Of a stretch of DNA of 64,000 nt, positions 1 through 11,900 are shown in pieces. The position numbers were made by a program, and so were the translations under genes. Every line of letters starts with the position of its first letter. The stretch's first letter is position 1. Location: positions 1 to 64,000 of the forward strand of contig CAVWYD010000034.1 in NCBI GenBank assembly GCA_963759055.1, read 5' to 3'. The DNA comes from Thiosocius sp963759055 (GTDB lineage Bacteria; Pseudomonadota; Gammaproteobacteria; Chromatiales; Chromatiaceae). Under the pieces are notes generated by a model. That model had not been told where the DNA came from. It searched no databases and saw only the letters and a program-made list of their open reading frames with translations.

Positions 1-1
1 G

Positions 2-889
2 CGCGGGAGTGTCGGCTACGACAACCGCTATCTCAATCCAAAGGGCCACCGGTTTGAAAGTGGGCTGCAACTCTCACCGATCAAGTCCACTCTCAGGGGC
101 GACTACATCATCCCGGGACAGGAGCCGCACCGCGAGACTTTCGCCTTCGGTGCCCGGCTGCTGCACGAAGACAACGACAGTGCCGAGAGCGACAGCGTGT
201 CACTTATCGCCAGCCAGACGCTGAAGTCCAAGCGCTGGAACCAGACCCGGTTCATCGAACTCCTGCACGAGAAATCCACCGTCGGAGACGAGGATGAGAC
301 CACCGACACCCTGCTGATGCCCGGGATCGGGCTGGACCGCATCAAGGCGGACAACCCGCTGCGGACAAGCAAGGGGTATCGGGTCAATCTCGAGTTGCGG
401 GGTGCACATGAAGCACTGTTTTCCACCACGAGCATGCTGCAGCTTCGTGCCGGTGTTAAGGGCATCTATCGCTTTGGCGAAGGTGGACGACTCACGGCGC
501 GGGTGGACGGAGGAACCACGCTGAGTGACAGCATCAGCGACCTGCCGGCCTCTCTGCGGTTTTTCGCCGGTGGCGACAACAGCGTGCGGGGCTATAAATA
601 CAAGTCGCTGGGTCCGGAGGATTCCGACGGGGAACCCAAGGGCGGGCGCCACATGCTGACCGGGAGTCTCGAATACGAACACCCGGTCAAGGCCGATGAC
701 TGGTGGGTGGCGGCTTTCGTCGACGCGGGCAATGCGTTCGATACCGATCAGATCGAAGCCAAGGTGGGTTATGGCCTGGGCGTGCGCTGGTATTCGCCGA
801 TTGGCCGCCTGCGCCTGGATCTTGCGTTTCCCGACGACAGGGAAGATGACGACTGGCGAATCCACTTCGGAATAGGTGCAGACCTGTGA
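2..889 (+). CDS. tamA: TamA-type Omp85 outer-membrane protein, C-terminal part
   Basis: The gene is open from the left edge, so its start is missing. The visible 295 residues are rich in alternating beta-strand segments and contain a stretch typical of Omp85 barrels: FFAGGDNSVRGYKY, the conserved loop-6 region with its VRGY motif. TamA is the outer-membrane half of the translocation and assembly module and works with the inner-membrane-anchored TamB. The stop overlaps the tamB GTG start in a GTGA tetranucleotide, which supports co-translation and a TamA rather than BamA identity. The barrel ends in FGIGADL, a plausible terminal strand. Confidence in the family is high; only the N-terminal POTRA domains are unseen. 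Confidence 0.9.
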   Translation, partial: RGSVGYDNRYLNPKGHRFESGLQLSPIKSTLRGDYIIPGQEPHRETFAFGARLLHEDNDSAESDSVSLIASQTLKSKRWNQTRFIELLHEKSTVGDEDETTDTLLMPGIGLDRIKADNPLRTSKGYRVNLELRGAHEALFSTTSMLQLRAGVKGIYRFGEGGRLTARVDGGTTLSDSISDLPASLRFFAGGDNSVRGYKYKSLGPEDSDGEPKGGRHMLTGSLEYEHPVKADDWWVAAFVDAGNAFDTDQIEAKVGYGLGVRWYSPIGRLRLDLAFPDDREDDDWRIHFGIGADL

Positions 890-3800
890 GTCGAATCCGG
901 CGCTTGTTTCGCTGGCTGCTGCTTTCAGCATTGCTGATACTGGCCCTGCCCGTCGCGATGCTCGCAGTCCTGGCGACCGAGTCCGGTACGGGCTGGGCGC
1001 TGAAACAGGCGAGCGATCTTGTCCGACCCCTGGGTGTCGAGTTTGGGCTTCGGGCGCAGCAGCGGCAGCCTTTTGAGTCGTCTGGAACTTCATGACCTGG
1101 TCGTGCATGCGGCCGACAGCCGCTTCGAGTCCGGACGCGTGCTTCTGGATTGGCGGCCGTCGGCGCTGCTCGGCCGCAGACTGCATGTGCGGGCACTGGA
1201 GGTCGCCGATGCGCGTCTGCGCCTCCGCCGCCGACGGATACCGCGTCGACGCCGCCCGAGATTCCGGAGCTCCACTTGCCGCTGGTGATCCAGCTCGACC
1301 GTCTGTTGATCGAACGCCTGGTGGTCGAGCAGCCCGAGGCCGACCTCGTGGTGTCCCGCATTGCCCTTGGGGCCCGGCTGGATCAGCAGGGCCTGGCCGT
1401 GAGTGATCTTTCATACGAGGGTGGCGGTGCGCAGCTGCAGGGTGAGCTGAGTATGCAGGTGGGCGCACCGCACGATCTGGCCGGAGAGCTGTCTGCACGC
1501 ATTGATCAGGTGTTGACGGGTGAGGATGTCGGTAGCGTCGAGGCGCGTGCGATATTGACCGGAACGGCACTGTCGCCAGGATTCGACCTCACGGTAAGCA
1601 AACCGACGCAGCTGAACCTGCGCGGCACGCTGAAGCTGGACCAGCCGCAACCCGGGTTTGATCTCGCCGCCGATTGGCCCCGGTTGAGCTGGCCGCTGCA
1701 GGGTGCTGCGACCGTCACCACAGGCGCCGGTCGGCTCACACTGCAAGGGGTGGCCGACGATTACCGGCTGGAAATACGCACCGTGGTCAGTGGCGAGGGG
1801 ATCCCGGCCAGCGATATCGATCTGATCGCGACGGGCGATCTGGGCGGGATCAGGCTGCAGCCACTCAAGGTCGGCGTGCTCGATGGCCGCTTGAATGCCG
1901 AGGGCAAGGTGCGCTGGGACCAGGATGTGGTCTGGGAGCTGCAACTGCAGGCCGAGCAGATCAACCCCGGGCTATATCTGTCCGACTGGCCCGGAAAGCT
2001 GGGTGGGCGGATCGACCTTGGCGGAAGTCTTGCCGCCCAGAGCGGTGAGCTGGCGGCCCGCGTGCATATCCGGGAGCTGGCCGGCCGCCTGCGGGAATAC
2101 CCGGTCAGCGCCAGCGGGCTGCTCGATTATGGTGCCGGCCAGGTTAACGCCCAGGGGTTCAAGTTTGCCTCGGGCCCGAACCGCATCCAGCTGGATGGTC
2201 GCGCCGGGGAACGTCTCGACCTCGTTTTCGATATCAAGGCGCCCGAGCTGGCCTCGCTTTACCCCGGGCTTTCCGGTGCGCTCGAAGGCTCGGGGCAGCT
2301 CAAGGGCACGCGCCAGGCGCCAGTGGTGTTGGCCCGGCTGAGCGGAAATGCTTTTGCCTATCAGGACATGCGCGCGCAAGACCTCAAACTCGATCTCGAC
2401 TGGCGCGAGCAAGGCGGCAAGGGGCAACTGCAGCTGTCGGGCGTCGATGCCGGCGGTTTTCAGGTCACCCGGTTGACCGCGGATCTCGATGGCAGTCCGG
2501 AGTCGCATCGTCTGAATCTGGTGGCCGATTCCGCGGCGGGGGGCCTCGGGCTCACTGCGCAGGGCGGGCTGCAGGAACAGGTCTGGCAGGGCGAGCTACA
2601 ACGGCTGGATCTGGCCGAGCCAACCCTGGGTGAATGGTCGTTGCAGGCGCCGGTAAAACTCCGCCTGGGTGCCGATCGGGCAAGTGCCGGCCAGCTGTGT
2701 CTGATGCAGGCCACCACGACGGCCTGCGCACAGGGGGCCTGGGATGCGGCGAAGGGGCTGGATCTTTTCGGCAGCCTTGCCGGTCTCGATCTCGCGCGGC
2801 TGGCCCCATATCTGCCCGGTGATGCGGTGATCGAGGGGCAGCTGCGCGGTGAGTTCAAGGTCAGCGGTGCCCCGGCCAGGCCGGATGCCGTGTTCGAGCT
2901 GATCCCGGGCGATGGCCTGATACGTGTCGAGGAGGGCGAAGAGCCCTTCGAGCTTGCCTTCCGCAATGCGCGGGTCAGCGGCCGGTTCGCGGACGATCGG
3001 GGCAATGCCGATCTGCGCTTCGAACTTGGGCCCAACGGGCGTGCGCAGGGGCGTGTGCTGCTCGGGCCGGATGCGGCCGGGCAGCGTGCTCTCGGTGGCG
3101 AGATCGATGCCGATTTCCCTGACCTGGGACTGGTCGCCGGGTTTGTGCCGGCACTGCAGCAGGTCGAGGGCCGGTTGCATATCGAAGGGAAACTGGGCGG
3201 CACCCTGGCGGTGCCGCGTTTGACCGGGGCCCTGGAGATCGCAGATGCGCGCGCCCGGGTGCCGGCGGTGGGCATCGAGCTGACCGATGTCGGACTGACG
3301 CTGAGTGGCGACGGCGACGGTCCGCTGCGCGTGATCGGGCAACTCAGTTCGGGCGAGGGGCGTCTCGATATTGCTGGCACCGTCGATCCCGCGGCGCGCG
3401 GTGGACCGGCGGTCGATCTCAGGGTGCAGGGTGAAAACTTCCGGGCCGTGCAGTTGCCTGAGGCCCTGGTCGAGATTACGCCCGATCTGAGCCTGCAGGG
3501 CGCAGGGCCCTATCATCTGTCCGGCAAGGTGCTGATTCCACTGGCCGCGATCGAGCTGCAGGAGGTGCCCAGCGGTACCGTCGACGTATCGAGTGACGAG
3601 ATCATCGTCGGTGAACAGGCGGCTGAGGAGCGCGCGACGGGAACGCAGAACCTGACCGCCCGGGTCCGCGTCGAACTGGGAGAGGCGGTGACCTTCGAGG
3701 GATTCGGTCTGGAGACGGGCCTGACCGGGGCGCTGGATGCGTCCGTCGACGCCCAGGGCACGAGCGTCGACGGCAAGATCGAACTGCGCGATGGCGAGTA

Positions 3801-4362
3801 CAAGGCCTATGGCCAGGATCTGACGGTGGAACGTGGGCGCCTGCTGTTCGCCGGGCCGCCGGGCAATCCGGATGTGGATCTGCGTGCCGTGCGGGTGTCG
3901 AATGACGGCGAGGTGAAGGCCTACCTCGCCATGAACGGGCCTTTGGCAAAGCCGCGCCCCAGGATCTACAGCGAGCCCGCACTGCCTGAGGCCGAGGCGC
4001 TGGCCTATCTGGTGACGGGCAACGGGCTGAGCAGTGCCGGGCAGGGCGACGGGCCCAATATTGCCGCAGCCGCGCTGTCGCTGGGCCTTTCCAAGGCCGA
4101 TCCGGTGATGCAGCAGCTGACCGCCGGGCTGGGCCTGGACGAGATCAGTGTGGACGCCGGTGGTGAGGATGGTCTCGAGGACAGTTCGGTGACCCTGGGC
4201 AAGTACCTCAACCCGGACCTTTATGTCGGTTATTCCCAGGGACTCTTCAATCCGGAGGGCGCGGTGCTCATGCGCCTGAAGCTGCGCGAAAACCTCTCGG
4301 TTGAGACCAGGTCCGGTAACGAGCAGTCAGTTGACCTTTTCTATCGCATCGAGCACGACTAG
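886..4362 (+). CDS. tamB: TamB, translocation and assembly module inner-membrane component (two compensating frameshifts)
   Basis: This is a very long protein of about 1150 residues. It has an N-terminal signal anchor (SRIRRLFRWLLLSALLIL), a long run of AsmA/TamB-like beta repeats, and the DUF490 C-terminal domain with the conserved segment AEALAYLVTGNGL followed by a strand-rich end at VDLFYRIEHD. The GTG start at 886 overlaps the tamA stop. The N-terminal reading frame breaks near 1045-1065 and returns near 1215-1245. The bridging frame encodes SGSLLSRLELHDLVVHAADS and DWRPSALLGRRLHV, typical TamB sequence, so the protein was continuous. The two shifts cancel and probably reflect base-calling errors. 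TamB spans the periplasm and helps move lipids or proteins to the outer membrane. Its stop overlaps the convergent nuclease gene by three bases. Confidence 0.9.
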
Positions 4363-4868
4363 TTGAGGTTTTGAGGGCCCTGCCTGCGCCATTCCCAGGG
4401 CGGGACGGCATGCTCATCCGACCACAGGCCGCGGCGGGCCTGGCGCGCTGCGGCCTCTGCATCGCGATAGGGGTGGTTCGTGTCGTAGGGTGTCTCGGTC
4501 ACCGGGCCTATGGTGCACCAGGCCAGGCCCTCGTGCAGGAGGTCCAGGCCGATATCGCGATTCTTGTATGTCAGGCGGCCGTGGACCTGGCCGTCGGGCG
4601 CGGTATCTGCCGAATCCACCACGATAAAGCCGCCGGTCAATGCGTGCTTGAGACGGTCGGCGGCGGCCTGCCCCCAGGGTTGGTTGAGTTCGGGGGCATC
4701 GATGTCGGACAGTTCAACACGGTACTGGCTGCCGCGCACGTCGAGCACCAGGCTGTCGCCATCGACCACCCACAGCACCCTGCCGGGCAACTGCCGATCG
4801 ACTGCCCCGACTATGCCACTCAGGGCAAGGGCCGTGATCGTCAGCAGGGCAATGACTCGGAGTGACAT
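4359..4868 (-). CDS. Exported staphylococcal-nuclease (SNase) domain protein
   Basis: About 169 residues from an ATG at 4868 (MSLRVIALLTITALAL), chosen because it begins directly with a signal-like hydrophobic stretch; a longer frame exists upstream. The SNase fold is visible: GRVLWVVDGDSLVL, then VELSDIDAPELNQPWG, then GRLTYKNRDIGLDLLHEGLAW, which correspond to the metal-binding and catalytic regions of thermonuclease-like proteins (aspartates in VDGD and IDAPE, arginine in HGRLTY). The end AVPPWEWRRQ is also typical of these short exported nucleases. The likely role is cleavage of extracellular or periplasmic nucleic acid. The gene is convergent with tamB and the two stop codons overlap. 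Confidence 0.85.
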   Translation of the reverse strand: MSLRVIALLTITALALSGIVGAVDRQLPGRVLWVVDGDSLVLDVRGSQYRVELSDIDAPELNQPWGQAAADRLKHALTGGFIVVDSADTAPDGQVHGRLTYKNRDIGLDLLHEGLAWCTIGPVTETPYDTNHPYRDAEAAARQARRGLWSDEHAVPPWEWRRQGPQNLN

Positions 4869-4927
4869 CGGCGATGTCCAGGAACCGCCTGCCGATTTCA
4901 ACGCGGGCAGGCGACTCGGCAAGAAAC

Positions 4928-5003
<76 letters not shown>

Positions 5004-5099
5004 CAGGAGGCGCGCATTATAGAGGCAGGCGAATCGGTTTTGCCAGCGCCCTATGGTGCGTTTGCATTGAGTGTTTCGGCCGCTGCGGGCAGAAGTTCA

Positions 5100-6191
5100 T
5101 CAACCCCGTGCAGCGGTCCAGGCGTAGGGTGCCGGGTCGAGCGAAGGCGTACGCCCCAGCACCAGGTCGGCGGCCAGTCTTGCGGATGCCGGCCCCAGTA
5201 CGATCCCGTTGCGAAAATGTCCTGCATTGACGAACAGGCCCTCGACACTGGGATGTCTGCCGACGTAGGGCACGCCGGCCGGTGATGAGGGGCGGAGCCC
5301 GGCCCAATGCGCCTCGACGGGGAACTGTTTGAGCACCGGGAAGCGCTCGGTGGCGATGGCGTAGAGCTCGTCACGGGCCTCGGCCGTGGTTTTTTTCTCG
5401 AAGCCGACATCCTCGATGGTGCTGCCGAACAGGGTGCGGCCGTCGCGCCGCGGGATCACATACCGGCTGCCCTCCAGGACCATGCGCGAGATGGTGCCCG
5501 GTTTCGCGGCAAACAGCAGCATCTGACCCCGGATCGGTCGTATGTCCGGCGGTGAGGGCAGGCCGGCGAGCAGGCCGCCGCTCCATGCCCCTGCGCAGAT
5601 GCTGACCGTATCGGCGTGGCAGACGCCCTGGCTGCTGCGGACACCGCTGCAGCGCCCGTTCTCCTGCAGCACCTGCCCGACGGTATCGCCTGTCCTGATC
5701 TCCACGCCGAGCTGATCGAGTCTTTTTCGCAGGGCGCGCACCATGCGTGGGTTGCGAACCTGGCCAACATCCGGCATCCAAAGGGCCTCTGCGGCCGGTT
5801 GCGCGGCCTCGGGTTCGAGGCGCAGGAATTCCTCCCGGTCGATCGGGATCAGCGTGTTTCCATGCTTTTCCGCCCAGCTCTGGGCTGCGGGGGTCTCATC
5901 CGGTGCAACCAGAATGAGTCCGCTTCTGGTGTATTCGGGGTCGATGCCGGTCTGTTCGGTGAGTTCGGCGCAAAGCGCGGGATAGGCCGACTGACTCCAG
6001 CTTGCGAGTTTGGTGACGCTATCTAAGTAACGCCATGGAAAAAGGGGAGAGACGATGCCGCCACCTGCCCAGGAAGATTCGCGCCCGGTCTCGCCGCGAT
6101 CGAACAGAATTACCCGCTCTCCGGCCTGGGCCAGTTCCAGGGCGGTCAGCATGCCAATGACGCCGCCACCCACGATAATATGTCGGTTCAT
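5100..6191 (-). CDS. thiO: Glycine oxidase ThiO (FAD-dependent)
   Basis: 363 residues, close to the usual length for ThiO. The N-terminal dinucleotide-binding motif is GGGVIGMLTALELAQAG (residues 8-24), followed by the DAO-family signature RESSWAGGGIVSPLFPW. The substrate-domain elements RYVIPRRDGRTLFGSTIED and HWAGLRPSSPAGVPYVG and the C-terminal FRNGIVLGPASA are all present. The enzyme oxidises glycine to iminoglycine for the thiazole moiety of thiamin. In Pseudomonas the gene lies beside fimT, as here, where the minor-pilin cluster begins divergently at 6305. No TPP riboswitch is visible in the 113-base gap. Confidence 0.93.
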   Translation of the reverse strand: MNRHIIVGGGVIGMLTALELAQAGERVILFDRGETGRESSWAGGGIVSPLFPWRYLDSVTKLASWSQSAYPALCAELTEQTGIDPEYTRSGLILVAPDETPAAQSWAEKHGNTLIPIDREEFLRLEPEAAQPAAEALWMPDVGQVRNPRMVRALRKRLDQLGVEIRTGDTVGQVLQENGRCSGVRSSQGVCHADTVSICAGAWSGGLLAGLPSPPDIRPIRGQMLLFAAKPGTISRMVLEGSRYVIPRRDGRTLFGSTIEDVGFEKKTTAEARDELYAIATERFPVLKQFPVEAHWAGLRPSSPAGVPYVGRHPSVEGLFVNAGHFRNGIVLGPASARLAADLVLGRTPSLDPAPYAWTAARG

Positions 6192-6304
6192 GAGGATCGT
6201 AATTCTGCCGCTAACGCTGTTGCGTAACGCGCTGGAGCACCGTTCGTCGGGGAATTGCGGCAGTCTATCACCGGCGGCGATACGTCATTAAACGGAAATG
6301 CTAT

Positions 6305-6868
6305 ATGGCTGACATGGGTAAAAAACAACAAGGTCTGACACTGATCGAGCTGATGGTGACGCTCGCTGTGGCGATTATTCTGGTGGCGGTCGGGATGCCG
6401 TTGTTCAGCGGGATCGTGGCGAATAATCGCGCGACCACGCAGGCGAACACCTTTCTCAGTGCCTTCAAACTGGCGCGGAGCGAGGCGGTGAAACGGGGTA
6501 CCGATGTTTCGGTATGCGCGATTGCCGACCCTGCTGCCAGCCCGGTCGTCTGCGGTACGAGCGCCAACTGGGGCAACGGGCTGCTGGTGTTTACGGATCT
6601 GTCGACGGCCGGTGTGGTCGATGGAGTCCGACGTGCGCTTGAAGGTGTTTGCGAATACCAGTGCAGGTTCGAATGTCAACGACAACGGGTGCGTTTGTCA
6701 GATATCCAGGCCCAGGGTGATCTGAGCAACGTCACAGCCAACGGGTCCTGCGCCGGCAGTGCGACCTGTCTGCAGCTGGGTCAGACAGGCACGACAGGTA
6801 CGCCGAACCGTTGCCTGCATGTCATGAACAGCGGTCAGACCCGACTGGAGCGTGCAGCATGCAGCTAA
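6305..6868 (+). CDS. fimT: FimT/FimU-type minor pilin (GspH family), frameshifted
   Basis: It starts with a short leader and the type IV prepilin cleavage motif QGLTLIELMVTLAVAIILV, cut by PilD after the glycine. Hydrophobic helix alpha-1 is followed by a GspH-like globular part (CGTSANWGNGLLVFTD) and a cysteine-rich end. Around 6630-6690 the frame reads through low-similarity sequence and then returns to plausible pilin sequence, so one pair of compensating base errors is likely. As a minor pilin it would prime type IV pilus assembly together with PilV, PilW, PilX and PilE. It overlaps pilV, whose ATG at 6859 lies inside its last codons. FimT and FimU cannot be told apart here. Confidence 0.8.
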   Translation: MADMGKKQQGLTLIELMVTLAVAIILVAVGMPLFSGIVANNRATTQANTFLSAFKLARSEAVKRGTDVSVCAIADPAASPVVCGTSANWGNGLLVFTDLSTAGVVDGVRRALEGVCEYQCRFECQRQRVRLSDIQAQGDLSNVTANGSCAGSATCLQLGQTGTTGTPNRCLHVMNSGQTRLERAACS

Positions 6869-7334
6869 ATCATCTTTCGAAGAAGCACAGGTCGCGGGGT
6901 TTCACCCTGCTCGAGGTGCTGGTCGCCATGGTGGTCCTGTCCGTCGGCCTGCTGGGGCTCAGCGGTCTGCAGACGAGCAGCCTGCGCAACAATCACAGTG
7001 CCTTTCTGCGTTCCCAGGCGACCCTGGTGAGCAATGACATCATCGACCGGATGCGTGCCAACCGCGATAGCGCCATCGGCGGGTGATTACGACATCGCCT
7101 ACGCGGCCACGCCTACGGCCAGTGCACCTGCACCAGCGGTTGCTCTGCAGCCGATGTGCGCGAACATAGATCTGGAGGAGTGGCGCTCCTATGTCGAACG
7201 CCTGCCGGGTGGTGAAGGCGAGATCGAGTCGTCACCGTAGCCGGGTGTGCCTAATGTCGCGAGGTCAGGGTGCGTTGGGCGTGATGCCCGTGACGGCACC
7301 GCAACTGGAGATTGTGACGAGGGCGCAGATATGA
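6859..7334 (+). CDS. pilV: PilV-type minor pilin, frameshifted
   Basis: Starts MQLNHLSKKH and has the prepilin motif RGFTLLEVLVAMVVLSVG, then LLGLSGLQTSSLRNN and NDIIDRMRANRD, all characteristic of PilV. The frame breaks at about 7082: GCGGGTGATTAC gives an early stop, while removing one G gives AIGGDYDIAYA and continues. A second break near 7228 is needed to reach the natural C-terminus, which ends LEIVTRAQI with a stop at 7332-7334. The stop overlaps the pilW start as ATGA, which supports this reconstruction. Its role is as a minor pilin in the pilus-tip priming complex. Confidence 0.78.
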
Positions 7335-8371
7335 ACTACCGGGTAAAACGACAAACCGGTCTGACCCTGGTGGAACTGATGGTCGCCACCACCCTGAGCC
7401 TGGTGCTGCTGGCCGGGGTGCTGCTGGTGTTTTCGGCCAACAAGACCACGTACCAGATGCAGAACGGGCTCGGCACCCTGCAGGAGAACGGTCGCTACGC
7501 GATGAACCGGATCACCGCGGATCTGCAGATGGCCGGCTTCGGTGGCTGCCTGTCACCCCATACCGGTCCACGCATCGTCGTGTTGGGCAGTAGTACCGCC
7601 ACCCTATCTCGACGATCTGGCCAATGGTGAGTTTTTTGCCGGCGTGAACGACGACACGGGCGAGCACTTCTCTACGACTGGCAGGGCCATGTACGACGGT
7701 CGGCGGATGCGGGTACGGACTCTATCGAGATCCGTGGCGCACTGCGTTCCGGCGTGAATTTTGTGACCGGAGACATCGCGACCGACGGGCGCTATCGAGG
7801 TGACAGAGCCGGTAAGCAGTTCGGCCGCAACGCCCTACTTTTTGATCTCCGATTGTGCCGGTGCCGATATCTTTGCTGCGACCAATGACCTTGACCTCCG
7901 GCTCCAACACTATCACACCACGCCGCTCATCGGGAATCGCAGGCGGCTTTCCGCGCAAGGACGCGGTGGTCACGGAGCTGGCCACGCATACCTATTTCGT
8001 CGCCGATACCGGGCGGACCAATTCGACCGGCCAGGCGATCATGGCGCTTTATCGGTTCGACGGGACCACTGCGCAGGAACTGGTTGACGGCGTGGAGGAT
8101 CTGCAGATCGAGTATGCGCTCGACACGGACGACAACGGTACGATCGATGCCTTTGCCGAACCCGGGCGGCGTGACCAACTGGGACGAGGTGATGGCGGTG
8201 CGGGTATCGCTGCTGCTCAACAGTGTGAACGGGGCCAGCGGGGTCAGTGCACCCTACACATTCTTCCCGGCCAGCAGCGTCGCGATCGATCCTGCCACGA
8301 CCGATCCGAACGATCGACGCCTGCGCCAGGAATTCACCGCCCTGGTCTCTGTCCGCAACAGCGTGCTTTAG
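7331..8371 (+). CDS. pilW: PilW-type minor pilin, frameshifted
   Basis: Begins MNYRVKRQTGLTLVELMV with the prepilin peptidase site after TG, followed by NGRYAMNRITADLQMAGFGGC, a conserved PilW block. The frame is lost at about 7600: GCCACCCTATCTC carries one extra C, and without it the sequence reads TATYLDDLANGEFFAGVNDD. Further shifts lie near 7690, 7790 and 8160. The natural end is visible as RQEFTALVSVRNSVL, a typical PilW C-terminus. Length after correction is about 345 residues, normal for PilW. Twelve bases separate it from pilX. Confidence 0.8.
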
Positions 8372-8383
8372 GGAACACTCAGG

Positions 8384-8923
8384 ATGCGAAACTTGAACCA
8401 CTATCAGATCAGGTCACAGCGCGGTGCGGTGTTGATCGTCGCACTGGTGCTGTTGCTGGTGCTGACCGTACTGGGCACGGCGGGTATCCAGGATACCGCC
8501 ATGGAAGAGCGCATGGCGGGTAATTTCCGTGACCACAGCGCGGCGATGCAGGCCGCTGAGACGGCACTGCGCACGGGCGAGCTAGAGCTGGGCAGTTCGA
8601 CGACATTCGGCGGGCTGACCTTCACCGCCGCAGGCACCTCGGGGTTGTATGACGTCGAACTGATGACACACAGCGTGGACCCGGAAAGCGCCTCCAATTG
8701 GACGACCGTGAACGCCACGGTATTGGATAAGGCGAACACTCTGATCGACGCGGACCCGGACTACTACATCGAAAAACTTCCAGAGATTGCGTTGCCGGGA
8801 AGCGACCTGACCGTGGGTTTTCAGAATCCGCCACCACCCGTCCAGTTTTACCGGGTAACCGGCAAAGGCTATGGGATATCACCCAATTCTGAAGTGATCC
8901 TGCAGAGCACCTACTTCCGTTGA
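8384..8923 (+). CDS. pilX: PilX-type minor pilin
   Basis: The only undamaged gene between fimT and pilE. 179 residues begin with a basic leader and RGAVLIVALVLLLVLTVLG, the non-canonical PilX-type prepilin helix, followed by TAMEERMAGNFRD and AAMQAAETALR, both strongly conserved in PilX/PilX_N proteins. The C-terminal YRVTGKGYG is also family-typical. PilX works with PilV, PilW and PilY1 at the pilus tip. It lies 12 bases after pilW and 23 bases before pilY1, as in an operon. Confidence 0.87.
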   Translation: MRNLNHYQIRSQRGAVLIVALVLLLVLTVLGTAGIQDTAMEERMAGNFRDHSAAMQAAETALRTGELELGSSTTFGGLTFTAAGTSGLYDVELMTHSVDPESASNWTTVNATVLDKANTLIDADPDYYIEKLPEIALPGSDLTVGFQNPPPPVQFYRVTGKGYGISPNSEVILQSTYFR

Positions 8924-8946
8924 ATCGGACGTATGGCGAGGAAAGA

Positions 8947-11900
8947 ATGATGCGCATCAAAAACATCTATTCGTTTCCGTCGGCCTGGTTTCGGGCCTCG
9001 TTGCCAGCCAGCCGCTCTGGGCGGTACCGTCGCAGGTGCCGATCTTCCTGATGTCCGGGACCGAGTCCCTGGTCATGCTGAACATGTCCAACGACCACGA
9101 GCTGTTCTTCAAGGCCTACGACGACTATTCGGATATCGATCAGGACTGCCGACGGCGATGCCGACTGCCGAGACGACCTACAAGCATTCGATCGACTACT
9201 ACGGCTATTTCGATAGCTGCGACCTGTTACAGCTACTACGTCGGGTGAGTTCGTGCCGCAGCCGGCCAGCGGAGATCGACGCACGACAAGTACTGTGACG
9301 GCGGTCAGCGGAGACTGGAGCGGCAACTTCCTGAACTGGGCGACCATGACCCGGATGGATGCGATCCGCAAGGTGCTCTACGGCGGCTATCGTTCCACCG
9401 ACACGGCGACCAAGACGGTCCTCGAGCGCACCTTCCTGCCGACCGATGCGCACAGCTTCGTCAAGTACTACAACGAGGCGGATATCGCGCAGCAAGCTGA
9501 CGCCTCGTACGCAACGCATCCGACGATCTCGATCTGTAACACGACCCAGTGCGACCGACCGGCAACTCGAAAGATATCACCGATCCGCCGCTGATCCGGG
9601 TCGCAAAGGGCAATTTTTCGATGTGGACGGCACACGAGCAGGTGCAGTGCCAGTGGCGCGAGGACAACAACAACAGCAACAACAATCAGCCAGCGATCAC
9701 GGGCATACCTGCCGCCGACGCAGTCCGCCATAGCCGGGCTTCGGCACTGGCAGTCGCGGAGTTCATCGTGCGCGTCGAGGTCTGCACGACCGCCACCCTG
9801 CGCGGAGGACAACTGCCAGGGTCTATCCGACCAGCGGGCGTAACCGTGAAGCCGATCGGCACCCTGCAGGAACACGGCGAGGATGACTCGGTAAAGTTCG
9901 GCCTGATGACCGGCAGTTACCAGAAGAACAAGTCCGGTGGTGTGCTGCGCAAGAACGTCAGCGACTTCAGTGACGAGGTCAACGAGACAACGACGGCACC
10001 TTCACCAGCCGCCACCGGCCGGTGTCGGCATCGTCGATACGCTGAACAAGCTGCGACTGACGCGCTACGACTTACAGCAACACGCATTACAACGACCTGG
10101 ACAGCTGTGGGTTTGCGCAAGTTCGGGTTCACCGACGGCGAGTGCAGCAACTGGGGTAACCCCCAGTCCGAGATCTACCTGGAATCGTTGCGCTACTTTG
10201 GCGGTCTGAGCGCCACCGCGGCGTTTCTGCGGCAAACGACAGCAGCTACATCAACGGCCTGAGCACGGCGAGCTGGACCGATCCGCTCAACAACAACAAT
10301 TACTGTGCGCCGGTCAACATCATCCATTTCAATGCCAGTACCAGCAGCTTCGACGGTGACCAGCTGGGTGGCTTTCGCCAGCCTGCCGGGCAGTCCGTCC
10401 GCCGATACCTGGACCGACGACGTCGGTGCGGGCGAGGTGATCCGAATATCACCAGTGCCGGCAGGTACTTCGTCGGTCGATTGCCGGTACAACGACAGCA
10501 CGCGACAAGTCCTGTACCGCCAAAGGACCTTGGACAATCTGTCGGATGCCACGGGCGTCTGCCCGGAGGCACCCTGGCTCGAGGGCACCTACAAGATCGC
10601 CGGCATGGCCTACTATGCCAACCAGAACAGCATCCGAGACCGACCTGACCGACATCGACGGCAATACCGCCGATATCCGGGTCAAGACCTATGGCGTGGC
10701 CCTGACCCCGGCCCAGCCGATCATCCAGATCCCGGTGCCGGGCGAGCTCGACAGGCCAGGAGGTCATCTGCTGCCGGCCTGCATGGAATTCCGAGACGGT
10801 CGCGTACTCGGCACAACGGCAACTGCGCCATCGTGGATTTCCGGTCGTCGAACCGCACACGCGATGACAGCGGTGACGAGTGCGACACGGCAAGTTCATG
10901 GTGCTGTGGGAGTCGGCCCAGCATGGCGGTGACTACGACCAGGATATGGGCGGGATCATCGAGTACTGCGATCGACGTCGTACCGATATCACGGTGACCA
11001 CCCAGGTCTACGGTGCCTCCACCGGTGGTATCCATGGCTTCGGTTATGTCATCTCCGGCACCACGCAGGACGGCCTGCATATCCATTCCGGACACAACGG
11101 CTTCGATGATTACACCGACCCCTACGGCCTGCGCGATTGTGACTGTGACGGTGCCGCGGTGGCGGATTGCGAACGTACCGGCGATCCAGCGAGCTTCGCA
11201 GATCTACACGCTGGGTACGAGCAGCGGCGACGCCGCTGAACACGCCGCTCTACTACGCCGCGAAGTGGGGTGGCTTCAAGGAAGAGACCGATCCCAGCAA
11301 GCGGCCGCCGAGCACGTCGGCGCCCGAACGACATCCCGGATCAGACCTACGAATGGGATGCGGACAGCGATGGCCTGCCGGACAACTATTTCTTCGCACG
11401 CAACCCGGGGCAGCTGAGCTCGCAGCTGGCCACGGTGTTCCAGACCATCGCGACCGTGTCGTCGTCGGCCTCGGTGGTGGCGAACTCGGTCAGCCTGCAG
11501 ACCTCGACGCGTATCTACCAGGCGCGTTTCGACAGCGCCGACTGGTCGGGCAAGCTGCTGTCGTTCCCGGTCACGGTATCGACCGGTGCCCTGCGAGATC
11601 TGCGGAATGGGATGCCGGGATGGTCATCGCCGGTCAGGACTGCGACTGACCGAGCCGCGAACCCCTACCTGGACGGACGTGTGAGTGACCTGGAACGGGA
11701 CCACCGGTGTCGCCGTTCCAGTGGGATCCGACAACGGGGACGCCAGTCAGCAGGATCTGCTGAATACCAATCCCGATACCGGACTTGACGATGGCACTGG
11801 CAGCGATCGCCTGAACTTCCTGCGCGGGATACCGGCGAACGAACTGGCCGAGAGCTCGCCGACCGGCCCAATCTTCCGCAATCGCATCGGCGAGCGAGTC

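Noticed and set aside
200..1570. 456-codon minus-strand frame
   Set aside because: Antisense to tamA/tamB; composition is that of a shadow frame.
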